Assembly: GCA_937901225.1 (NCBI GenBank) | Contig: CALCGX010000128.1 | Coordinates: 1 to 5,132 of the forward strand | Origin: an uncultured Bacteroidales bacterium | Lineage (GTDB): Bacteria > Bacteroidota > Bacteroidia > Bacteroidales > Paludibacteraceae | DNA length: 5,132 bases | Reading direction: 5' to 3' | Part shown: positions 1 to 5,132 of the stretch, in pieces | How the letters are laid out: each line of letters starts with the position of its first letter | Numbering within the stretch: the stretch's first letter is position 1 | Program-made: the position numbers and the translations under genes | Notes under the pieces: generated by a model | Databases searched by the model: none | What the model was told of the DNA's origin: nothing | What the model saw: the letters and a program-made list of their open reading frames with translations, nothing else

Positions 1-330
1 GAAAAGCGCATACTTATTCTCCTTGTCGTTCAGACAAACAGAAGTAGCATATAGCAACAACGCCTCGCGGGCTACACAACCGTAGCCCGATGATGCAGCC
101 GATTGCATAATCTTATATAGGTGCGACTGCTCTTCAGCAGACATATGCCTGAGATATGCAATCGCATCTTCCAAGGTCAACTGCTGCGCCTCAAATAATT
201 CATCGGAAGATATATCAAAGGTACGAATAATCTTGTTATATGCCGCAATCTCCTCGCGGCATATCACTTCATCCGACTTGATGAGATCCGAAATCAATCG
301 CGAAATAGCTATTCGCTGCTTGTGTCGCAT
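1..330 (-). CDS. TerB-like helical domain protein, 3' end outside window (partial)
   Basis: An open frame of 110 codons runs from an ATG at 330 down to base 1 without a stop, so the C-terminal part is missing. The visible product is hydrophilic and mostly helical, with no signal peptide or membrane segment. Two similar halves are visible: residues 9-30 (ISRLISDLIKSDEVI then CREEI) and about 70-100 (HLYKIMQSAASSGYG, then VAREALLLYA). This duplicated helix-acidic loop-helix pattern with a conserved E-A-L-L-L stretch resembles TerB-type (tellurite resistance-like) domains. The acidic loop residues usual in TerB (D-G) are only partly kept: SDE in the first half, SSGYG in the second. TerB-like domains are widespread and their biochemical role is poorly known, so no tellurite function is claimed. 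The start is supported by a promoter about 40 nt upstream and by the absence of another in-frame start nearby. It is a separate transcription unit from the ATPase genes. The TerB assignment is by pattern only. Confidence 0.6.
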   Translation of the reverse strand, partial: MRHKQRIAISRLISDLIKSDEVICREEIAAYNKIIRTFDISSDELFEAQQLTLEDAIAYLRHMSAEEQSHLYKIMQSAASSGYGCVAREALLLYATSVCLNDKENKYALF

Positions 331-370
331 TGTGTGTACGATTTATGGTTAGTATTAGTATTTGCGGGCG

Positions 371-402
371 CAAAGGTACTGCTTTTTTTTGAATTGTGCA
401 AA
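371..402 (-). promoter_or_regulatory. Bacteroidetes-type promoter for the TerB-like gene
   Basis: Read on the minus strand, TTTG at 402-399 is followed by a 20-nt spacer and TACCTTTG at 378-371. This matches the Bacteroidetes primary sigma factor consensus (-33 TTTG, 19-21 nt, -7 TAnnTTTG) at every fixed base. Transcription should start near 363-366, giving a leader of roughly 35 nt before the ATG at 330. The leader is A-rich and has no Shine-Dalgarno site, as is usual in this phylum. The spacer contains a run of eight A (390-383). The promoter lies just beyond the ATPase terminator, so the two units are insulated. Confidence 0.88.
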
Positions 403-420
403 ACTACAGAACAAAATATA

Positions 421-457
421 CAAAATAAAAATGGAAGAGCCCAAGCCCTTCCATTTT
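421..457 (-). terminator. Intrinsic terminator of the V-ATPase operon
   Basis: On the minus strand, AAAATGGAAG (457-448) pairs perfectly with CTTCCATTTT (437-428). The inner bases 447-445 and 440-438 add one G-U and two G-C pairs, leaving a 4-nt UUGG loop. The 13-pair stem is followed by a U-rich tract (TTATTTT, 428-422, running on from the four T that close the stem). It begins about 21 nt after the stop codon of the K gene, so it ends the operon. No competing gene overlaps it. Confidence 0.92.
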
Positions 458-478
458 CATCTGGATAATACCTCGATA

Positions 479-898
479 TTATACCATCAACGCACCTACG
501 AGTGCCAAAATAGCGTAGAACTCAGGGAGCGCAGCGTAGATCATGGTGTTGGTTTGTACATCGTGACCAGCAGCAATACCTGCGATACCGTTAGCACAAA
601 CTTGACCTTGACGGATAGCAGAAAGCAAGCAAACCAAACCTACTGCGATACCTACTGCAAAGAGTTTGAAACCATCAGCTGCAAAATCTTTGCCCATCCA
701 CATCAAGAAAGCTACGAAACCGTAGAGACCTTGAGTAGCAGGAAGAGCAGACAAAATCATGTAGCTACTACCTTTTTCTTTGTTCTTCTTCAACGCACCC
801 TCTGCAGCGTTACCTGCGATTGTGGTACCGTAAGCAGAACCAACACCAGCGAGACCTAACATCAAGCCCCAGCCGAGATAACCTAAAAGTTCATTCAT
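479..898 (-). CDS. ntpK: V-type ATPase subunit K (proteolipid, rotor ring)
   Basis: This 139-residue membrane protein is the proteolipid that forms the rotating ion-carrying ring in the cytoplasmic membrane. It has four hydrophobic helices (about 5-26, 44-68, 76-98 and 117-138), the two-hairpin form typical of V-type K rather than the single hairpin of F-type c. Helix 2 holds L52-P-A-T55-Q56-G-L-Y59-G-F, helix 3 holds Q97 in AIRQGQ, and helix 4 has the single essential carboxylate E126 in PEFYAIL. These align with L61, T64, Q65, Q110 and E139, the sodium ligands known from the Enterococcus hirae K ring, so Na+ coupling is inferred. The length is slightly below E. hirae NtpK (156). It is the last gene of the operon, separated from I by 134 nt and followed by the terminator. 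The ATG at 898 places the first helix directly at the N-terminus and has an A-rich leader upstream; no SD site is seen. Confidence 0.96.
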   Translation of the reverse strand: MNELLGYLGWGLMLGLAGVGSAYGTTIAGNAAEGALKKNKEKGSSYMILSALPATQGLYGFVAFLMWMGKDFAADGFKLFAVGIAVGLVCLLSAIRQGQVCANGIAGIAAGHDVQTNTMIYAALPEFYAILALVGALMV

Positions 899-932
899 AA
901 TTGTTTTGTTTTTATTTTTGTTATTATTTTTT
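899..932 (-). promoter_or_regulatory. A-rich, SD-less translation leader of subunit K
   Basis: The 34 nt before the K start codon consist on the minus strand almost only of A, with some T and a few C, and no G. It cannot fold stably and carries no Shine-Dalgarno sequence. A-rich upstream regions favour translation in Bacteroidetes. K is needed in about ten copies per enzyme against one copy of I, so an efficient initiation region here is plausible by analogy with the enhanced initiation region of E. coli atpE; this role is inferred. Confidence 0.5.
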
Positions 933-967
933 GATTCAGGAATCAGGATTCAAGATACAAGACTTAT
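933..967 (+). repeat. Degenerate heptanucleotide array, left arm
   Basis: Five consecutive 7-nt units read GATTCAG, GAATCAG, GATTCAA, GATACAA and GACTTAT, with consensus GATTCAR; the last unit is strongly decayed. The array lies in the gap between I and K. Together with the oppositely oriented array at 995-1022 it forms an imperfect palindrome centred near 981. No function is known to me. Confidence 0.7.
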
Positions 968-994
968 TTGTTACGACTATCAGCGTTAAAAGTA

Positions 995-1022
995 ATTAGT
1001 CTTGGTTCTTTGCTCCTTGTTC
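995..1022 (-). repeat. Degenerate heptanucleotide array, right arm (opposite orientation)
   Basis: Read on the minus strand, four 7-nt units follow each other: GAACAAG, GAGCAAA, GAACCAA and GACTAAT, consensus GAACAAR with a decayed last unit. It mirrors the array at 933-967, and in both the unit nearest the centre is GACTTAT or GACTAAT. When 933-967 is folded on 995-1029, 23 of 35 positions are Watson-Crick pairs. Confidence 0.65.
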
Positions 1023-1032
1023 TTTTTTCTTA

Positions 1033-2778
1033 TTATTTCTTAAATGGTCTATACAACGTACCTTTACCTTCGTAACCCGCGTTCTTGAAGTACTCCACGA
1101 AGCTTAGACGCAATGGGTGAACAAACGCACCCAATGCAGACATCGCCAAGTTCAACACGTGGCCCAACACGAGGATCAGCACGAATGGCAACCATTGCCA
1201 TGTTGCACCTTCAGTACTGCCACCCATCACCATCAAACCGAGGTTATTAAACGCTGCGCCCAACATACCACCTGCCAAACCGAGGGCATATAGACGGATA
1301 TATGAGAGCACATCACCCAAGATTCCTGTGGCCATATTGTAGGTCTCCCACAAACCTGCACCGATGTTAATCAATGGGTTACGACCTGGAGTATTGAAGA
1401 TATAGATTGCCAAAGCAGATACTACACCCACAGCGATAATCGCTCCTTTGAATACTGCTGCTGGCAATACGGTCATGCCGAGGATAGCCACCAACAATCC
1501 ACCTACGATGAGCAATGTCCAACCCCAAGTAGCGATATTCTCCTTGAAGCCAAATTGCTTGGTGTAGCAGATAGCCTTCACTACCATAGCCAAACAGATA
1601 TGGAACACACCGATACAGAGTGCCAATACCATTTGGATATCGTAGCCCATTACCTCGCCTTTGATCATTACTGATTTCAGTGCTTGAGGAACCCATTCTG
1701 CTTGGTAGAGGTCAATACCCATGAAGGTTCCAAGGAAGAAACCTACCACAGTAGTACCTACACCCAATACAGTAATGATTGGGCCAAGGCCGTCAAACAT
1801 CTCGATATTGAGTTTCTTCTTAGCAATGAGCACACCGATGATCATGAGCAAGATACCATAACCGCAGTCGCCCATACACATGGCAAAGAACAAGAGGAAG
1901 AATGGTGCCAAAATTGGTGTAGGATCAAACTCACCATAGTTTGGCCAACCATACATACCGGTCAGACTCTCAAAGAGTTGAGTAAACTTGTTATTACGCA
2001 GTTTGATAGGCGTATTATCCTCTGCGGTTGGATCTTCTGCTTGGTAGTAAACCTCTTGTTTCTCCAATACAGCATCCAATGCAGGCACTTGATCGATTGG
2101 GCAGAAACCCTCAAGGATCTTTAGACTGCCGTCAGCCTCTGAGTCGGTATTGAGTGTGACACGTTTCCAGTCGATCTGCTCTTGCAATTGCTTGAGTTCG
2201 TTCTCCAGAGCAGGGATATTCTCCTTTGCCCAGAGTTCGATGCGTGCGTTTTGCGCTACAAGAAGACCATTTAATCCCTCTACATCCTTCTGCAGGTCAG
2301 CAGCTGACTTCTGGTTGAGGTATTGCTCTTGACTGCCTTCTGGTGCTTCATTCTCGTTGTTCACCTGTACAAAGTATACTGTAGCCCCTTGCTCTGCTAC
2401 TACGATACCCCACTCCTCTTGAAAGAGTTTCTTAGGGCAAGTAAAGTAGCGCAAGGTATAACCTGCGGCTTTGAGTTGCTCCATGCGCTCTGCAGAGAAG
2501 TCACCCCAGATAGCCATCTTGTCAGCCTCTTTTTGAGTCGCGGCAATGCGTTGTTCGAGTGCTGTTTTCTCGTTGAGCAATTGATCAGGAGCACCTTGTG
2601 CAATGAGTTTGCGAGCGTTGTCTGCCTTAGCCAGCAGTTCTTGCAAGTGCTCATCTTCTGCCATGCCAGCGGCTTTCTCGGTCACATGCACTACGCCCAA
2701 GTCGCGCAGTTGCTCGAGGAAGGCTTCGTACTCACGATGGAACACCAAGAAGGTGTATTTCTTCATTTGCGTAATCAT
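1033..2778 (-). CDS. ntpI: V-type ATPase subunit I (membrane stator, a-subunit homologue)
   Basis: This 581-residue protein is the membrane stator subunit that provides the ion half-channels facing the K ring and anchors the peripheral stalk. Residues 1-280 form the cytoplasmic part, beginning with MKKYTFLVF and DLGVVHV as in the family and containing charged coiled-coil stretches (about 45-90 and 160-205). The membrane part starts near 286 (PTPILAPFFLLFFAM, GDCGYG at 303-308) and has seven to eight helices to about 551. GDVLSYIRLYALGLAG contains R495 and FVHPLRLSFVEYF contains R557, corresponding to the two essential arginines of yeast Vph1 (R735 and R799). The length is short for the family (often 600-660), mainly because the cytoplasmic part is compact. 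The start at 2778 overlaps the stop of D by 4 nt (ATGA), indicating translational coupling; an ATG four codons later is possible. The gene ends in two consecutive in-frame TAA codons. Confidence 0.95.
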   Translation of the reverse strand: MITQMKKYTFLVFHREYEAFLEQLRDLGVVHVTEKAAGMAEDEHLQELLAKADNARKLIAQGAPDQLLNEKTALEQRIAATQKEADKMAIWGDFSAERMEQLKAAGYTLRYFTCPKKLFQEEWGIVVAEQGATVYFVQVNNENEAPEGSQEQYLNQKSAADLQKDVEGLNGLLVAQNARIELWAKENIPALENELKQLQEQIDWKRVTLNTDSEADGSLKILEGFCPIDQVPALDAVLEKQEVYYQAEDPTAEDNTPIKLRNNKFTQLFESLTGMYGWPNYGEFDPTPILAPFFLLFFAMCMGDCGYGILLMIIGVLIAKKKLNIEMFDGLGPIITVLGVGTTVVGFFLGTFMGIDLYQAEWVPQALKSVMIKGEVMGYDIQMVLALCIGVFHICLAMVVKAICYTKQFGFKENIATWGWTLLIVGGLLVAILGMTVLPAAVFKGAIIAVGVVSALAIYIFNTPGRNPLINIGAGLWETYNMATGILGDVLSYIRLYALGLAGGMLGAAFNNLGLMVMGGSTEGATWQWLPFVLILVLGHVLNLAMSALGAFVHPLRLSFVEYFKNAGYEGKGTLYRPFKK

Positions 2779-3416
2779 ACTTGTGCCCCCTTTCCTTCTT
2801 TCTTAGCCAACTCCTCTGCCATACGTGCCTCCGCCTCGCGCTTTGACTTAACAATCTTTTGCGATGACTTGCTGAGGTTCTCCTCGTCTTCCATAAAGCG
2901 TTTGATCTTACGGATAGCATCTTGGAAACCAGGTATTTGCACTTTCTCGAAGAGGTTCACCTTTTGGGTTGTTTTCTTACGAGCGTAGTCTAGGAGTTCC
3001 ACCTTGCGGCGCACAAACTCCTGACGAATACCTACGTCGGCAATGGCTTTGAGTTGGTTGAAACCGTCTGCAAACCATTTAGGAGAAGAGAAGATGCTGA
3101 ACTCTTTGGTTGAGTACACCACCTCTTCCAATACGGGTACGCGTACGCCCGCGATCTTTTTGATCGACATGCGCACATCGTCCACGTGGATGAGACTCGT
3201 GTCAAACTCGCCCCAGAGTGCTAACATCTGATCGTAGTCTTTGATACGGCGATCCACCTCTTCGTCCAGCGCCTTGATCTCGTCCTTAGCTCGCTTCACT
3301 TCGAGTCGGAGAGCCGACTCTTTGCTTTGCAGCGTAGGCAAAGTACGTTGGCGCATCTTGAGGTCTTTCTCCAAAGCCTGCAACGATGTTTTATTAAATT
3401 GATAATTAATAGCCAT
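2775..3416 (-). CDS. ntpD: V-type ATPase subunit D (central rotor shaft)
   Basis: This 213-residue soluble, highly charged protein is the central-shaft subunit, the counterpart of F-type gamma, which turns inside the A3B3 head and transmits rotation to the K ring. The N-terminal helix (about 5-70, starting FNKTSLQALEKDLKMRQRTLPTLQSKESALRLE) and the C-terminal helix (about 125-200, with RRKVELLDYARKKTTQKVNLFEKVQIPGFQDAIRKIKRF) form the expected antiparallel coiled coil. The middle part (about 75-120) is the short globular segment. The length matches the family (about 200-220). The N-terminal pattern of a leucine-rich helix with K-x-x-x-L-x-x-K spacing is typical of D. The start at 3416 lies 6 nt after the stop of B, in the same frame behind TAA TAG. 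Its stop overlaps the start of I. The tail after about 200 is lysine- and glutamate-rich and probably disordered. No F gene, whose product normally binds D, follows or precedes it here. Confidence 0.94.
   Translation of the reverse strand: MAINYQFNKTSLQALEKDLKMRQRTLPTLQSKESALRLEVKRAKDEIKALDEEVDRRIKDYDQMLALWGEFDTSLIHVDDVRMSIKKIAGVRVPVLEEVVYSTKEFSIFSSPKWFADGFNQLKAIADVGIRQEFVRRKVELLDYARKKTTQKVNLFEKVQIPGFQDAIRKIKRFMEDEENLSKSSQKIVKSKREAEARMAEELAKKEGKGAQV
2786..2795 (-). promoter_or_regulatory. Purine-rich ribosome-binding stretch before subunit I
   Basis: GGAAAGGGGG (2795-2786) ends 7 nt before the ATG of I, inside the last codons of D. It is the only SD-like purine block upstream of any start in this operon. 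It supports the start at 2778 and reinitiation at the ATGA overlap. The bases are also needed to encode the D tail, so chance is possible. Confidence 0.35.
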
Positions 3417-3422
3417 AATCTA

Positions 3423-4751
3423 TTATGCTTTTGGCCAATACTTATTTACAAGTTCTTGTTTGATGTTTGCCTCTTCTGGTTTGAAGTATTTGCCGAACAA
3501 GTTCCATGACACATCCAACATCTGTGTGGTATTGATATTCACATCAATAGCCAAGATCTGTGTAGAATATGCCTTAGCAAACTCGAGACAGCGCTCATCG
3601 TAGTCAGTAAGATCGAAACCGTTCTCTTGTTTAGTTTTAGCGTTTGCAGCATCGGCATAGAGGCGAACGGCAGCGTTCATCACTTGTGGGTGATCTTCGC
3701 GAGTCTTCTTACCTGCTACCAACTGTTTCAAACGAGAGAGTGAACGGAATGGATCCACGATAACCTTACCGATATCGCTATCACGACGGAGATACAACTG
3801 ACCCTCTGTGATATAACCCGTGTTATCTGGAATAGCGTGGGTAATGTCACCACCTGACAAGGTTGTCACCGCGATAATGGTGATAGAACCACCACCTGCT
3901 TCCTCTGGGAATTGCACCGCTTTCTCGTAGATCTTAGCCAAATCAGAATAGAGTGAACCTGGCATAGAGTCCTTAGAAGGAATTTGGTCCATACGGTTTG
4001 ACACAATCGCAAGAGCATCGGCGTACAAGGTCATATCGGTCAAGAGCACCAACACTTTCTCATGCTTTTGTACAGCGAAGTACTCAGCGGCGCAGAGTGC
4101 CATATCTGGAATCAACAGACGCTCTACTGGTGGGTTCTCGGTGGTGTTAACGAAAGACACGATGCGGTCCAATACACCAGCGTTAGAGAACACGTTCTTG
4201 AAGTACAAATAGTCGTCGTTGGTCAAACCCATACCACCCAAGATGATCTTATCTGCCTCAGCGCGGAGAGCCACGTTAGCCATCACTTGGTTGTATGGTT
4301 GGTCAGGGTCAGCAAAGAATGGAATCTTTTGTCCTGACACCAAGGTATTGTTCAAGTCGATACCTGCGATACCAGTAGCAATCAACTCAGATGGTTGTTT
4401 ACGGCGAACTGGGTTCACACTAGGACCACCGATCTCTACTTCAGTACCCTCGATAGCAGGTCCACCATCGATTGGATCACCGTATGCGTTGAAGAAGCGA
4501 CCAGCCAATTGCTCGCTCACTTTGAGTGATGGAGCCTTGCCCAAGAACACTACTTCTGCGTTGGTTGGGATACCCTCGGTACCCTCGAACACTTGGAGAG
4601 TCACATCATCGCCCATGATCTTAACGACCTGTGCGAGTTTGCCATTCACGGTAGCGAGCTCGTCGTTACCTACACCTTCAGCTTTGAGTGAGCAAGTAGC
4701 CTTGGTGATAGCTGTGATTTGTGTATAAATCTTTTGAAATGCTTTTGCCAT
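3423..4751 (-). CDS. ntpB: V-type ATPase subunit B (non-catalytic nucleotide-binding)
   Basis: This 442-residue subunit alternates with A in the A3B3 head and supplies part of the interface around each ATP site. An N-terminal beta-barrel (about 1-75) is followed by the family signature GRFFNAYGDPIDGGP (84-98), and by GIAGIDLNNTLVSGQKIPFF (127-146), which leads to the position of the P-loop in A. There is no GxxxxGKT, as expected for B. The central domain continues with LGGMGL (171-176), LTDMTLYADAL (237-247) and GSLYSDLAKIYEKA (265-278). SLSRLK (337-342) carries R340, matching the arginine finger (R350) of E. hirae NtpB. A helical C-terminal domain follows (about 350-442). The vestigial P-loop reads FADPDQPYN instead of the SGSGLPH of enterococcal and archaeal B. 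The start lies 5 nt after the stop of A; the gene ends TAA TAG. No SD site is seen. Confidence 0.96.
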   Translation of the reverse strand: MAKAFQKIYTQITAITKATCSLKAEGVGNDELATVNGKLAQVVKIMGDDVTLQVFEGTEGIPTNAEVVFLGKAPSLKVSEQLAGRFFNAYGDPIDGGPAIEGTEVEIGGPSVNPVRRKQPSELIATGIAGIDLNNTLVSGQKIPFFADPDQPYNQVMANVALRAEADKIILGGMGLTNDDYLYFKNVFSNAGVLDRIVSFVNTTENPPVERLLIPDMALCAAEYFAVQKHEKVLVLLTDMTLYADALAIVSNRMDQIPSKDSMPGSLYSDLAKIYEKAVQFPEEAGGGSITIIAVTTLSGGDITHAIPDNTGYITEGQLYLRRDSDIGKVIVDPFRSLSRLKQLVAGKKTREDHPQVMNAAVRLYADAANAKTKQENGFDLTDYDERCLEFAKAYSTQILAIDVNINTTQMLDVSWNLFGKYFKPEEANIKQELVNKYWPKA

Positions 4752-4756
4752 AGTCG

Positions 4757-5132
4757 TTATGCTTTGATTTGTTTCTCAGCGAGAAGGTCGTTGAGTTGTT
4801 GTTGATATTGGTTGAATGCCTCGCTCTTGAACTCAGCGTAGTTCATCTGCTTGCAGAGGTTGATCACGCGCTTGAAGTAGGTGCTTACATCGTTGAAGTC
4901 CACGAAGTCGTAATCATGCTTGCAGATATCCATCACGAGGTTGAGGATGTATTGTTGACGCTCCATTGGGCAGACTGCATCGATCTTATCGAACGCATCT
5001 TGTTGGAGAACAACGAAGTCGATCACCTCAGCTTTCCAGAACTCCTCGTGATAATCTACAGGTACACCGTCGTCACCCAAGATGTTGATTTGCTCTTGGA
5101 TCTCCTTACCACGTTGCAAGTAGGTCTTCATA
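4757..5132 (-). CDS. ntpA: V-type ATPase catalytic subunit A, C-terminal end (partial)
   Basis: The frame is open to the window edge and encodes the last 124 residues or so of the catalytic subunit, which binds and hydrolyses ATP in the cytoplasmic head. The ATG at 5131 is an internal methionine, not the start: full A subunits are about 580-600 residues. The visible part is the C-terminal helical domain. LQRGKEIQEQINILGDDGVP corresponds to the conserved LQRE-x-ELQEIVQLVG-x-D stretch of A subunits, and DFVVLQQDAFDKIDAVCPMERQ to the family's FLQQNAFHPVDTYC-S-x-E-KQ region. The P-loop, the non-homologous (bulge) region and the active-site residues lie outside the window. It is followed after 5 nt by B. 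The assignment rests on this C-terminal similarity together with its place before B. Confidence 0.92.
   Translation of the reverse strand, partial: MKTYLQRGKEIQEQINILGDDGVPVDYHEEFWKAEVIDFVVLQQDAFDKIDAVCPMERQQYILNLVMDICKHDYDFVDFNDVSTYFKRVINLCKQMNYAEFKSEAFNQYQQQLNDLLAEKQIKA

Noticed and set aside
331..362. Short direct repeat (ACTAAT, ACTAAC) in the leader of the TerB-like gene
   Set aside because: Two 6-nt copies in an AT-rich leader are expected by chance and do not share the 7-nt period of the I-K arrays.
362..859. Plus-strand open frame of 165 codons across the K gene and terminator
   Set aside because: It runs antisense to K, starts inside the TerB-gene promoter, has no recognisable domain, and its composition follows the opposite strand's codons.
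987..994. TACTTTTA on the minus strand as a -7 element for a K promoter
   Set aside because: It misses the last base of TAnnTTTG, and there is no TTTG 19-21 nt upstream, so an internal promoter is not supported.
1684..2124. Plus-strand open frame of 146 codons opposite I
   Set aside because: It is a shadow of the I gene: low-complexity, histidine- and glutamate-rich product without family resemblance or start context. The same applies to the frames at 2323-2988 and 4219-4728.
3137..3166. GTACGCGTAC palindrome followed by CGATC-TTTTT-GATCG hairpin in the D gene
   Set aside because: It lies within coding sequence for a conserved stretch of D and is explained by the codons for KKIAGVRVPV; no terminator or operator context.
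5129..5131. ATG near the window edge as the start of a 124-residue gene
   Set aside because: The downstream residues match the interior of the A subunit C-terminal domain, so this is an internal methionine of a truncated gene.

Overview
The window carries the 3' part of a V-type (V/A-type) ATPase operon on the minus strand, followed by the start of a separately transcribed gene. A member of the Bacteroidetes, most likely a Bacteroidales gut- or oral-type bacterium, fits best. The gene downstream of the operon is preceded by a textbook Bacteroidetes promoter (TTTG, 20-nt spacer, TACCTTTG). Start codons have A-rich upstream regions rather than clear Shine-Dalgarno sites. The gene order A-B-D-I-K, with no F gene after B, is the order known from Bacteroidetes, chlamydiae and spirochaetes.

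Layout, read in the direction of transcription (from high to low coordinates): the C-terminal end of catalytic subunit A (cut by the window edge), subunit B, subunit D, subunit I, a 134-nt gap, subunit K, then a strong intrinsic terminator. A, B, D and I are packed with spacings of 5 nt, 6 nt and a 4-nt ATGA overlap, so they are almost certainly cotranscribed. The I-K gap is the only loose join. It holds two degenerate heptanucleotide arrays facing each other as an imperfect palindrome, then an A-rich leader before K. Beyond the terminator, a new promoter drives a gene that runs out of the window at base 1 and encodes a TerB-like helical domain.

The ATPase genes form one machine. A and B make the nucleotide-binding head (A hydrolyses or makes ATP, B is non-catalytic). 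D is the coiled-coil central rotor shaft. I is the membrane stator with the ion half-channels, and K is the proteolipid of the rotor ring. K carries every ligand known to bind sodium in the Enterococcus hirae K ring, so a Na+-coupled enzyme is the better prediction. Subunits E, C and F (or their replacements) are not in the window; E and the poorly characterised protein usually next to it in this operon type would be expected upstream of A.

This is mostly a well-understood operon. I see no new defence, mobile or CRISPR-like system. The least explained element is the heptamer palindrome between I and K.
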